From Alopecurus myosuroides (Eukaryota; Streptophyta; Magnoliopsida; Poales; Poaceae): a stretch of DNA of 64,000 nt. Below the pieces are notes generated by a model. It had not been told where the DNA came from. It was given only the letters and a program-made list of their open reading frames with translations, and ran no database searches. Shown in pieces: positions 1-10,816 of this stretch. Position 1 is the first letter of the stretch, and each line of letters begins with the position of its first letter. The position numbers and the translations under genes were made by a program. The stretch covers positions 209,150,445 to 209,214,444 of the forward strand of contig CM054060.1 in assembly GCA_028641055.1 (NCBI GenBank), read 5' to 3'.

Positions 1-1310
1 GACTGTCTTGTGCTCCCATCAGCCGCATCTAGATGGATGTGCTTTTCGGCACCAGGGAGAACTGCCGGACCGAGTGCCTACAGTTTGAAGTGGTTGATCT
101 TCAAAGCCCTTATCACGCCCTGCTCGGCAGGCCTGCTCTGACCAAAGTCCATGGTCATTGCTGCCGAGAGGAAGAAGATTCATGAGGTGGTGTCCATGGC
201 CCAAGCGGATCAAGTCGGTATACCTGGCATGCCGAGTTCTCAGTATGGAGCCACCTTCCAGGCCTCCCAAGAGACAAAGAAGGTGTAGATTGACCCGAAG
301 TTCCCGGAGCGTGTGGCCATCATTGGTGCCGGGTTGGAGGAGAAATAGGAAAGCGAGCTCATCCACTTCCTCCGTGAGAATCGGGATGTCTTTGCATGGT
401 CCAATCAAGATCTGCCGAGTGTCCCGCGGGAGTTGGTTGAGCACTCGTTGCATGTGCGCCCTTACGCCAAGCCGGTGAAGCAGGCGATGTGCCGCTTTGC
501 GGCTGAGAGAAGAAAAGCTATTGGTGACGAGATCACAAAGCTACTGAAAAGTGGATTTATCATGGAGGTACTGCATCCGGATTGGCTGGCCAATCCGGTC
601 ATGGTGGAGAAGAAGGAGGATCCAAAGGATTCTGTGGCCTGGCGCATGTGCGTGGACTACACCGAACTTGAACAAGGCCTGCCCCAAGGACCCGTTCCCA
701 CTACCCCGCATAGATCAGGTGATCGATTCCACTGCCGGTGCGACCTTTTTTCTTTCATTGATGCCTACTCTGGTTTTCTCCAGATTCCTCTGAACCCGGC
801 TGATCAAATAAAGAGTGCTTTTATTACCCCGTACGGGGCTTATTGCTATCTTGTCATGTGTTTTGGGTTGAGAAATGTTGGGGCTACATATCAGAGGTGC
901 ATGCAGAAATGCTTGCGTGACCAGATAGGCAAGAATGTGCAGGTGTATGTAGATGACATTGTAAACAAAACAAAAGAAAAACACACTCTGCTGAGCGATA
1001 TTGAGGAAACATTTGCCAGCTTGCGCAAATACTGGATGAAATTGAGGCCAATCCTTCCAAGATAAAAGCTATAGAGAGCATGTCTTTGCCGAGATCACTG
1101 AAGCATGTGCAGAAGTTTACCGGATGCCTGGCATCCCTTAGCCGCTTCCTGGGAAGAATGGGTGAGAAGTCCTTGCCTCTCTATCAGCTCATGAAGAAAA
1201 GTGACAAGTTTGTCTAGAACCACAAACTGATGTGGCCTTCAAAGAACTCAAGACTGTGCTGGGTAGCGCTCCCATCCTGGCGAGCCCTCTGCCCAAGAAG
1301 ACAATGCCGC
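1..1310 (+). pseudogene. E0 pol fragment (protease tail, RT, start of RNase H), Tat-type gypsy
   Basis: This is the left part of the outer element E0. It aligns base by base with 5204-6452 plus 22711-22990 of E1. The RT reading frame (433-1065) has the YVDD catalytic motif at 946-957 and the fingers/palm sequence typical of gypsy RT. A TAG at 346-348 separates the protease linker from RT. Compared with E1, about 130 bp are missing near 148 and about 90 bp near 1040, so the protein is broken. An in-frame TAG lies near 1214 in the connection region. The fragment stops exactly at the left end of E1, and the same pol resumes at 44486. The start of the element lies outside the window. Confidence 0.9.
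1306..1310. repeat. Left target-site duplication of E1 (GCCGC)
   Basis: GCCGC precedes the left LTR, and GCTGC (44486-44490) follows the right LTR. One base differs. The uninterrupted pol at 22971-22990 reads AATGCTGCTT, so removing E1 plus one copy restores a continuous pol. Confidence 0.8.
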
Positions 1311-2175
1311 TGTCGGGGGCTACCCCCGAGTAGGGGAAAGACTAGTGGTAAAACGGTGATCAGTGTACGGTTTGTCGGGTAGGCGGCTACCCGGGTACCC
1401 CTTTATCCGGTAGATGCTACTCGGTGATATGTACTGAAGGCCAAGAGAAGATACAAGTGAGGTTCTGGATCGACCGGGTAGAACTCAGGTGGTCTGAGTA
1501 GATGTGAAGCTGTCCTACTTGGGCACAAAGTCACTAGAGCCGTTGTGGGAGATCCCGCGTATCCCGCAGCCGTACAGGCGTGCGGTTCAACTTACTAGGA
1601 GCATGATTATTTGTGCTGAGGCGTGGAACAGTGAGGGTAGGCGCCTGTCAAGTCCTGTCACTGGCAAGGGGGACAGGACATGTCAGTGACCTACGCTAAG
1701 GGCCTGACATGTGGACAAGACCTGTCCGGCGGACGGCGCGGCGACTTTCGGCACGGCGTCAGCGGGAACACGGAGGCGTGCGACGTGTGCACAGTGGTGT
1801 TGTCACTTCATGTACTTTTAAGTGTAGTTTACTCACTGGTCACCAGTATATAAGGTGGCCAGCCCCATCCTACGCGAGGGACGTTGGACCAGAGAGCATT
1901 TATTACCAGTCTTAGTGCTACACACAGCAAGAGCTAGCGGTTGGCTACTCGGAAGAGAGTAGAAATTGTACTGTGGCTACCCGGTTGAGCTATATACAGA
2001 GAGGTAGGCAGGAGTAGCGGTGTTACCTCCACAAGAGGGCCCCGAACCTGGGTAGATCTTGGTGTTTGCAGTGTTTCTGAGCGCGTCTACTCGACGTGCG
2101 ATCCCTCCCTACCTACAGCGTCCATCGGCCCCAAACTTTAGCCACCCTATGGCATCTGTCTTCTCCACCATGACA
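1311..2175 (+). repeat. E1 5' LTR (865 bp)
   Basis: It starts TGTCGGGGGCTACCCC and ends TGACA, and it matches 42647-44485 apart from the insert in the latter. The TATA box at 1847 places the transcription start near 1875-1885. The GC-rich stretch at 1720-1800 is part of U3. The repeated motif CCTGTCA/TGACAGG occurs several times at 1645-1730. Confidence 0.9.
1847..1854 (+). promoter_or_regulatory. TATA box of the E1 5' LTR
   Basis: TATATAAG sits in the LTR and is conserved in the right LTR (44151-44158). It lies in the loop of an inverted repeat (GG[C/T]CACC ... GGTGGCC). The right-LTR copy is a perfect 8-bp palindrome; here one base has changed. Confidence 0.75.
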
Positions 2176-2176
2176 G

Positions 2177-2195
2177 TTGGCGCCCACCATGGGGC
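2177..2195 (+). other. E1 primer binding site
   Basis: TTGGCGCCCACCATGGGGC follows the LTR end by one base. PBSs begin TGG, to match the tRNA CCA end. I do not assign the tRNA species; it is not the initiator-Met site used by E2, E3 and E4. Confidence 0.7.
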
Positions 2196-2596
2196 CAGCA
2201 GCGGCGCTGGCTGGGGTGCATATTCGGACGGGACCGGTTTCTCCGTCGAGGGAGCGCGTGGTTTGTGGCCTTGTCCATAGATTCGGCTACTTCGACTTCG
2301 TCAGCGACAACGCCGGTGATTTCGGCGTCAGGCCCTTGCTTGCAGGCGGCTCCATCTTTTCCTTCAGCGCGCATTTGGTGTACGTCGCCACCACCGTCAT
2401 CTGCGAGTACCCCGAGGCGGTGCTCGTCACTGAAGATACCCCCGCTGTTCTCGATGTCCGCGGGAAGCCGGCTGGCTGCTCTGTGGAGCGTGGAGGTGAT
2501 GATGACGGGCCCGGTTATCAACTCCGGGAAGGGCGCGGCCACTGCGGCTGAAGTCACCGAAGAGCCGGCTGCTCCCAGGGTCACAAGCCCTACGAC
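2196..2596 (+). other. E1 leader between primer site and gag
   Basis: GC-rich untranslated leader. Short ORFs run in several frames on both strands, but none has a recognisable domain or a counterpart elsewhere in the window. No other feature seen. Confidence 0.5.
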
Positions 2597-4968
2597 ATGC
2601 CACAGAACAAACCTGGTTACGTGGATCCTTCTACATCGACCGTGATACTGGCTGCTCGCGTCGGTGTCGCGCAGCTCGGCATGCCTATCGGCACGGACGT
2701 GGATTCAGCTGTGGTGAGGGTGCAGCTCGAGCAACAGCGACTCGCCTTGCTGCAAGAGGCCCAGGAGCTGGAGAAGGTTAGGCTTGAGCTTAACTTGGAT
2801 CAAAATGAGTACAATAGAGCGCATGGCTTTACTCCTATTTCTAGAAATCCTAGCAAGATAGGGGTTATTCGGCGCAACTTAGGTGCTGAGCTAGCTAGAG
2901 ATGGTAGAACTGCTAGCAAGTATGCCAGTCAAAACCCAGCTGGTAGGCCAAAATATAGTTCCCCTGCAAAAACACTTAGAGCTGCAGAGGCAGTTACTCC
3001 TGAGTTACCGCATCTCACTGGCGAGGCCCGTGTTAGGCAGCAGGAGCGGCTCAATGAGCTCGTTCTGGAAGCGGGTAGGCAGAATGAGGACTTTCGGCAG
3101 GCCAACCCGTGGGGCGGTGCGTCTCATGTTGTTCACTCGCATGGGGCAAGATCCGTGGACCAGGCCTCATCGCCGCTTCCCGGTGGAGAGAGGGCCCAGA
3201 GTGTGAACTCTGGGAGGAACAAACAGATGCAGGTGTACGACCCGATTGTCACCGGTAAACAGCACGCTGTAGTACGGCAGCCCGGCCAAAAACACAACGC
3301 TGCAGGTACTGGCTATCCGAATGCTAGAGTTCATCAAGAGGGGCAAGGAGGAAACCGAGAAGGCCCGTCTCGGCAGCATGTTGCTAACCCAGTCCAACAT
3401 GTTGTTCAGCCGAATGTGGTTGCTGCTGTGGCCAACCCGGTTACTCAACCCGGACCTGTGCCTCAACACCGCTACAACGACGGGTACTCGGCAATGGAGC
3501 GTGCCGGGTACGCCGACCCAAGAGATCTCGCAACCCGGTTGGGAGGAAGAATGCTGGAACCAAGTGATGCAAGGTACAAGCTGGACCGGCTCTACCGGTC
3601 TGAGGAGATAGAAGCAAGAGGCCCACCCGGGCCAAGCTATTTTGGTCCCAGGATCATGGCGGAGCCACCTGTGTCCAAGTTTCAGCTGGCTAGAGGGACC
3701 AATACTTATGATGGAAGCACCAAGCCAGAAGACTGGCTGAATGATTATGTGACGGCCGTGTACGTCGCAGGTGGCAACAGGAGATGGGCTATTCGGTATG
3801 TGCCCCAGATGCTGGAGGGCCTAGCCCGGATCTGGCTCAATAATCTGCCGAAAGACAGCATCAAGTGCTGGCTTGACTTCTCGGAAGCCTTTACCAGCAA
3901 CTTCACCAGCACTTACAAGAGGCCTAACCGGCCGCAGCAGCTCTCGGCGTGCAAGAAAAGAGAAGAGGAAACTGACCGGGAGTATCTTACTCGGTGGAGT
4001 ACTCTGAGGAACACCTGTGAAGGTGTGAATGAATCGCAGGCCATTGCGTGGTTTGCGCAGGGTTGACGGCATGGCAGCATGCTGTGGCAGAAACTGCAGA
4101 GGGAGATGCTGAGTACCCTTGCTGAGACAATCAAGATTGCTGATATGTATGCTCTCGGTGACCCTACTCAGCCTCTGCTTGATTCCTTTGAGCCCAAGAG
4201 GAAGCAACATGATGGATCCCGGCGCCATGACCGCCAGGATTTCCGCAACAGAGAAGAGAAGACCGTCCGGATATCCGCTACGGATCTGTCCATGTAGCTG
4301 CTGTTACTCAGGATCAGGGTGCTGTCGGGAGCAGCCAAAGGCAAAAAACTGCTGGAGCCCAATACGGGCAAAACCAGTATCAGGGCCAGAACTTCAAGAA
4401 GCAGTACAATGCTGCCCAGCAGCCCAATGCTCCCAAGGAATCCGGAGATCCTGCCAGGTTCATCTTTGAGAACATGAAGGATGGACCGTGTAGCTTCCAT
4501 ACTCGACATCCGAGTAGGCCGGCCAATCACACTACCCGGCAGTGCAGCTGGTGGGACAGGATCAAGAGCGAGGGCTTTGGTCAGATGCCTCCTCCTCCTC
4601 CTCCTCTTCCGCTCTCAGGCTCTAATGTGCAGCCTATCCGGGCAGCTTCTCCCAGGACAGCCGAGAACCAGAGGAGGGAGAACGTGAACCAAGTGTCTCA
4701 GGGAGCAAACCGGAACAACAACAACTACAACTACAACCGCAACTTCAACAACAACAACCGCCACAACAACTACTACACCCGCAACAACAACAATGCCAAC
4801 CAGAACAACAACAACAACGATGGTGGTGCTGGGGACCGGAACCAGTACCAGGAGCACCACGAGAGCTACATGGTGTTCACCACTGAGCCGGATGACAAGC
4901 AGTTTCAGCGCAGGCGCGAGATGGAAGTGAATGCCGTGATGCCATCTGTGCCTCACTACATGGAGTGA
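2597..4968 (+). pseudogene. gag: E1 gag (degenerate)
   Basis: The capsid precursor starts at the ATG at 2597 and is open for 489 codons. Residues about 354-489 are a Retrotrans_gag-type capsid core. TGA at 4064-4066 interrupts it. The same frame resumes to about 4260, a frameshift moves it to another frame, and gag continues at 4474-4965. The nucleocapsid part has a C-X2-H ... H-X4-C cysteine/histidine arrangement (about 4489-4548) in place of a standard CCHC knuckle, as seen in Tat-type gag. After it comes an Asn-rich run coded by AAC repeats (4711-4825). TGA at 4966-4968 replaces what is probably a Trp codon, with the frame running on into protease. Three lesions make this copy non-functional. 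Confidence 0.85.
4702..4830 (+). repeat. AAC-type trinucleotide repeat in gag
   Basis: Imperfect AAC/TAC repeat coding Asn/Tyr runs at the gag-protease boundary. Such slippage-prone tracts are low complexity. The reverse strand gives a spurious Val-rich ORF. Confidence 0.8.
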
Positions 4969-6452
4969 TGCGACCAGGAGATAGTCTGGTCCAGAGCAGA
5001 TCATCCCAAGATTATGCCCAACCCGGGTACATATGCTCTGGTAGTGGACCCCACTTTCTTGGGGACCAAGAAGAACGTGAAGTTCGGCAAGGTGCTGATC
5101 GACAACGGGAGCAGCATCAACATCATATACCGAGATACCATGGAAAACCTTGGCCTTGCCGAGAACATGCTGCTACCTAGTCGGACTACATTCCATGGCA
5201 TTGTGTCGGGAGTATCTTGTGCTCCTATCGGCCGCATCTGGATGGATGTGCTTTTCGGCACCAGGGAGAACTGCCGGACCGAGTTCCTGCAATTTGAGGT
5301 GGTTGATCTTCAGAGTCCTTATCATGCTCTACTCGGCAAGCCTGCGCTGACCAAGTTCATGGCCTCTACTCATGCGGCCTACCTGAATATGAAGATCCGT
5401 TGTCCCAATGGCATCATCATCATCTCGGGTGACTACAAGCGCTCCCTGGAATGTGCATCTGCGGGATCCCAGCTTGCCGAGTCCATGGTCATTGCTGCCG
5501 AGAAGAAGAAGATACATGAGGTGGTGGCTATGGCCCAAGCAGCTCAAGTCGGTATGCCTGGCATGCCGAGTTCTCAGTATGGGGATACCTTCCAGGCCTC
5601 CCAGGAGACGAAGAAGGTGCATATTGACTTGGAGTTCCCGGAGCGTGTGGCCATCATTGGTGCCGGGTTGGAGGAGAATTAGGAAAGCGAGCTCATTCAC
5701 TTCCTCCGTGAGAATCAGGATGTCTTCGCATGGTCCAATCAGGACCTGCCGGGTGTCCCGAGGGAGTTGGTTGAGCACTCGTTGCATGTGTGCCCTGACG
5801 CCAAGCCGGTTAAGCAGGCAATGTGCTGCTTTGCGGCTGAGAGAAGGAAAGCTATTGGTGACGAGATCACAAAGCTGCTGACAAGTGGATTTATCATGGA
5901 GGTGCTGCACCCGGATTGGTTGGCCAATCCGGCCATGGTGGAGAAGAATAAGGAGGATCTCGAGGCCGCTATAGCCTGGCGCATGTGCGTGGACTACACC
6001 GACTTGAATAAGGCCTGCCCCAAGGACCCGTTCCCGCTATCCCGCATAGATCATGTGATCGATTCCACTGCCGGGTGCAAGCTTTTGTCTTTCATTGATG
6101 CCTACCCTGGATTTCACCAGATTCCTCTAAACCCGGCTGATCAAATAAAGACTGTTTTTATTACCCCGTACGGGGCTTATTGCTATGTTGTCATGTGTTT
6201 TGGGTTGATAAATGTTGGGGCTACTTATCAGAGGTGCATGCAAAAGTGTTGGCATGACCAGATAGGCAAGAATGTGCAGGTGTACGTAGATGACATTGTC
6301 ATCAAAACGAAAGAAAGACACACTCTGCTGAGAGATCTTGAGGAAACATTTGCCAGCTTGCGTAAATACCGGATGAAACTAAATCCAACCAAGTGCACAT
6401 TTGGCGTCCCGGCTGGCAAGCTACTCGGCTTCTTGGTATCCAGTTGGGGCAT
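4969..6452 (+). pseudogene. pol: E1 pol part 1: protease and reverse transcriptase
   Basis: Continuous in frame with the end of gag. The aspartic protease motif is an I-D-N-G-S-S variant at about 5098-5115, close to the D[TG]GSS of retroviral-type proteases. TAG at 5680-5682 lies between protease and RT, at the same place as in E0 (346-348). RT follows at 5767-6452, with the catalytic YVDD at 6283-6294 and the primer-grip region after it. The frame is cut at 6452 by E2 and resumes at 22711. RT would copy the element RNA into cDNA in virus-like particles. This copy is not expected to be active. Confidence 0.88.
6448..6452. repeat. Left target-site duplication of E2 (GGCAT)
   Basis: GGCAT precedes the E2 array and is repeated at 22706-22710. 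The host pol reads ...GGGGCATTGAGGCC across the empty site, so the whole four-LTR array descends from one insertion. Confidence 0.92.
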
Positions 6453-9400
6453 TGTGACGCCCCAAGATCGGGCACTATGCAGATTTCAGCATTTCCGCCG
6501 AAATCCACATAATAACCGATTCCAGGTTGTCACTTGTGATAACATTACAACAGTTCACGAATATTCCGCAACAACAACAGAAGAGATATATACAAGACGA
6601 CTCAAACGAGTCAAAAAATACAACGGATACAATACAAAGATCCAAATAACAGCGGAAGTAACAACATAGTGTCCGACTACGGACAAGATACAAATTGGAC
6701 TAAGAGTCCTGAAGATAACCAATGGCGTCCAATCCCTGCCCAGGCCAAGCCGGAGGGATTCCCAAGCTAACATCGTCAGACTTCAAACCTGTTGACTGCA
6801 ATGTCGAATATGCAGCCACGAAAAGGATTCGTGGGTCAGTACTGTAAGTACTGGCAAGTGGATAACCCATACTCACAAGATACCAGCGTAACCAATCATC
6901 ACAAGATACAAATACTTTGGGTACAACGGAAGGAAGGGGTTATTGCAAAGAAGCGGCAGCGGGCAGCACTAACAAACTAAAGAGACGCGCTACAACTTCC
7001 GGCTAAAAGAAAGGGATAAGATAGCGCGACAAAACCAACTATAACTACTCACCAAACAATACCCATCCAGTGTTACCCCCTACTAAGGAAGCAACCCAAG
7101 GAAACTCACACTGTTGATTAAGGTGAAGTTCAGGTTATTGTGACAATATTCCTATTACTAGTCAATTATTATTAATTAGGTGTAAGTTGTCTGAGTACTT
7201 GTTAGCCAGCACTTTCACCAAGTCGTCACATAACCGCGGACAACACGGCTTCTCGAGAAGATTCATCCCTGCAGGGTGCGCTACAGTACCCGTACACACT
7301 CAAGCCACCAACTAAAACTCAGGTTGGCTCGACACGACCCAAACCGTCTCTACAACCCATCCTAGGAGCCACGGAGCTATAAGGTCCCGGCCAGTCCGAC
7401 CTAACCTAAGCGCAAGGGTGAAAACCACACCCCCCGGCACCACATGCCTCGCCCTATATGTATCATCATCATCATAACCATCATAATCATCATCAACCAT
7501 GGGGGCGCCTCCCATTATGCATATGCGCAAATGGAAAGCCCGAACTAAGTGTGGCTCTTCGGACAAGCTGCAAATCAGGTCTAAATCGAGGGGGGTCCCA
7601 TACTACCTCCCGGATGCGGTTAGCGCGCTCATCATGGATCAGTGGACAAGACCCTTTTCCTAGTTTCGACACTAGCAGGCTCCAAAACCACGTCGGGCCT
7701 CCTGCCGGTGCCTTATCATCAAATTATTATTACCCCCAAACATTAACATGTTGTTGATTAAATTGAAACCCAACTATCAACTAAACATGTGATATGAAAA
7801 AGGACAACAAGACTCGAGCGCAAACAAATCTAAGCATGCTACTACGACATAGGCCAACAAGCAACAGGATTATAGGTGTGGAGGTAAGGAAATATCGTGG
7901 CAGCAGGGTAAACATGTGATGGGATCGGAACACAAGCATCGAAAATACTAGGCTAGCATAAAGACAACGGAAATAATCGGTAACAAGTGATGAAAGGCAG
8001 CCATAGGTAGCAAGTGAGTATACTTGCATGGAATCCAGCAAGTAGAGCTACATCCGAACTTGTCGTTGCTCACATCATCTCACGTCCTATCCGCGAAGAA
8101 GCAACGAACTAGAACAAACACGGGATGCAACAATTACTACTACGGAAAAAGATCCAGCATGATCAAGATATGGATGCATGACAAGTTAAAGGGTGCATCA
8201 AGATAAACTAGTTGACATGGTAAACATATTTAAATGGGCCCATATGCAATTTGGATTGCATACGGAAAAGCCCATGAATTAATGTTGAATTAAATGATCT
8301 ACAAATAACCATCATGTGAAAGTTGATTAGGATGATGCATGGATGATGAAAACAATAAGAAAACAACATTAGCTTCAGTTTGATATGTGGTTTACCAAGT
8401 TTGGAATTTTATTTATTAAGTTATGAACTTTGGCATTTTAAATGATTAAACAAACATTTGTTGTTTTCACCAATTTTAAATGTTCAAAACAGATAAAAAA
8501 AATTATATTTGGAAAGAACACAAAATTTTAGATGGAATACATATTTCATTTGTTGAATTTGGATTTAAAATGAGCAAGTTATGAATTTGGCAACTTAAAA
8601 GGTGTATTTAAAGTATTGAATTATTGCACCAATTTTAATTAGGAAAAACAGTAAACAAATTGTATTGAAAAGGTTGAAAACATGTATAAAATGTTTCAAT
8701 GAACAGTTTGAGCTATTAAACATAATTTTTGGATCATTATTGAATTTATTATGCATTTTTCCATAAGCATTTTTATTCTGCCCTTTTTAGTAAACAGAAG
8801 GAAACATGTTCAAATTTAATTCAATTGTGACCAAATAAAATACCACTGGGGAGAGTTTGTTAAGACAAATTTTTAGAGCCCAAGTTTTATCAATTTGGAT
8901 GAACAGAACTCAAGTTATGAATCTCCAAAGTTTCAAATTTTAATAGCCATTTCTATATTTAATTATTTAGTGCAAAATTTATTACAGAAACATGTTTCAA
9001 CCTTGTTACTAACATAAAGAGCACAAGATTCTGAATCCATAGAAATTTAAATCACAGGAATTGGAGCATTTTTCAATTTGTTATTGATTTTACAAATAAA
9101 GACCCAGTTCTGTTTTTATGGATTTCAGGAAATAAAAGAAAATAGAGAAAAAAAGGGGTGGATTGCCACGGGTGGGATTCGAACTCGGGGCTCCAGGGAG
9201 TGCGGATCGGTGCGCAGCCACTGGGCTGCTGCTGCGGTTTGTGAACACATACAGAACTGAAGAAAGTTAAAGGGTAACAGCGACGGAATCTGACGAAACT
9301 GAACACCAGATCTCTGTTCTGCACGGGACGGTGACAGACATAGGCGGGCGGTGGCGACCTACAGCGACACGGCGACTCCACCGCTCGATGGCGGGCACCC

Positions 9401-10320
9401 AGAGCACGAGGGGAGGTAGGGGAGAGGTCCCAGAAGGTTTCCTCACCGTGGGGAAGGCTGGGGGCGGCCGGAGGCGCTGTAGATGAGGAAGACGACGGCG
9501 ACCGTGGCCATGACGTGCTTGTGGACGGAGGAGGAAGATGGCCATGGCGGGGCTGTTCGGAACGTCCTCGGGTGCCGATCTTCGGCGTGGAGGATGAGGA
9601 CGGCGAGGAGATTCCATTCCCATCCTCGGACGCCCTTGCCGGCGACCATGTCCTCGCCTCCTTGAGCTTCCAACTCCGGTCATGGAGGTGGGGTGGTGGG
9701 TGAAGAAAAGAGAAACAGAGAAGAGGAGGAAGGGGGCGGCGGCTGGAAGAAGGGAAGGAGAGGGAGAGGGAGGCTAGGGTTAGGGTTGTGGAGGAGGGGA
9801 GGGGTAGATAAGGAGGAGGGCAGGTGGGGCAGGTGGGTGCGGTGGTCTGCTTTGGTGAAAACGAAAGGAGGGGATCACGTCCTCCTCGTGCCTGTACGGA
9901 TGGAGGAAGGAGAAAGGCTGGGGTGGGCTGGTTTGGTGGGCCTGGTGGGCTGCTCTCTCTCTCTCTCACTCAAACATTTTTTTTTGGTAAAAGAATAGGA
10001 AGAGAGAAATAGTAATTAGAGGGGTTTTTGGTGTCAGAAAATGCCAAAGTAAATTGCTGTGGTTTTGTAATTGCAAATGCACGAGTGCACCAAAGTTTGT
10101 TTTCGAACTTTCAAAAGTTTTGTTGCACTTTGAAATTTGGAAGAGTTTGGGAAAAAAATCACATTAGTTGAATTAATTCAAATTTTAACAAGTGAAGGGT
10201 TTGAAACTTTTGAATTGGGTTGGTAAACAAGTGCAATGTCATGATGCAATGCAATGCAATGCCAAAAGAAAAAAAACAATCAACTTCTAATTGGGGGGAA
10301 AAAATCCCCCGGGTGTTACA
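6453..10320 (-). repeat. E2 LTR1 (3868 bp)
   Basis: Begins TGTGACGCC and ends GTGTTACA on the + strand. It contains CAT microsatellites (about 7460-7500), an AT-rich stretch (8200-9080), a tRNA-like A/B-box pair (9173-9228), a GC-rich core (9270-9960) and a CT repeat (about 9950-9970). ORFs in the GC-rich core recur in the other LTRs only because the LTRs are near-identical. Confidence 0.92.
9173..9228 (-). other. tRNA-like A-box/B-box pair in E2 LTR1
   Basis: On the minus strand, CAGCCCAGTGG (9218-9228) resembles a pol III A box and GAGTTCGAATCC (about 9175-9186) a B box, about 31 nt apart. No acceptor stem forms and the T stem is poor, so this is a tRNA-derived remnant, not a tRNA gene. 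LTR2 and LTR3 have it; LTR4 lost it in a deletion of about 180 bp. Confidence 0.45.
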
Positions 10321-10816
10321 GACGACACCACTAACAAGGGATTGCGCCCTCGCAATCCACCCACCAACCCGGGAGGGGAAAGAAGTTCGACTATCGATTC
10401 TTCATGCTTCCAGTTGATCTCCTCGACACCACTAACAAGGGCTTCTCGACACCACTAACAAGAGATTCTTGCTCGGAGTGATGACGATCTTCTCCCGCCA
10501 GGAATCTTCCGATGATCGAACCTATTAGGTTAACGGCTCAGAAAACGTCCACCCACGTAGGATCCTAAAACTTTGAAAGATTGAGAGGGAGAGAGACTCC
10601 AAAACAAATAAGATGAGAGGAGAAATAGAATAGAGATAAGGAGAAAACAAGAATCCTATTGAGATGTTTCCAAAATAGTTTTTGCACAAATAGTTTTTGA
10701 CACTCTAGAAACACGACCGTTAGCGAGGTTATCCTACAGGCTTTGCGGACCCGTTGCTTCGATAACCATTCGTATCGAAACAACATTGGGAATCGGAACC
10801 AGGCTCTGATACCACT
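10321..10816 (-). mobile_element. E2 internal domain 1 (496 bp)
   Basis: Lies between LTR1 and LTR2. It has the primer site in reverse complement at its right end, three copies of an 18-bp repeat (CGACACCACTAACAAGRG at 10323, 10424, 10447) and a perfect 8-bp hairpin (10339-10358). A 73-codon minus ORF (10565-10786) has no known domain. There is no obvious polypurine tract. Confidence 0.88.
10802..10814 (-). other. E2 primer binding site (iMet)
   Basis: GGCTCTGATACCA is the reverse complement of TGGTATCAGAGCC, the primer site for initiator methionine tRNA. It lies two bases from the LTR2 terminus, which fixes the element's orientation as minus. It is repeated at 15157-15169. Confidence 0.92.

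Noticed and set aside
2177..2551. ORFs in the E1 leader (2177-2551, 2265-2645, minus 2147-2584)
   Set aside because: They overlap the primer site and one another on both strands, have no domain, and have no second copy here for comparison.
4615..5004. Val-rich minus-strand ORF
   Set aside because: Reverse reading of the AAC repeat in gag.
5329..5910. Minus-strand ORF opposite protease-RT, also seen at 19-453
   Set aside because: It mirrors conserved pol coding sequence; similarity between copies follows from the sense strand.
9173..9245. A true tRNA gene in the E2 LTR
   Set aside because: A and B boxes are present, but no acceptor stem forms and the T stem has mismatches. Kept only as a tRNA-like remnant.
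9073..9969. Minus-strand ORFs of 295-298 codons at 9073-9969 and 13438-14325
   Set aside because: They lie in the GC-rich core of E2 LTRs, are low in complexity (Ser/Pro/Arg), break in LTR3 and LTR4, and recur only because the LTRs are near-identical copies.
10565..10786. 73-codon minus ORF in the E2 internal domain, identical at 14920-15141
   Set aside because: Identity reflects recent duplication of the whole internal domain. No domain, no start context and no counterpart elsewhere.
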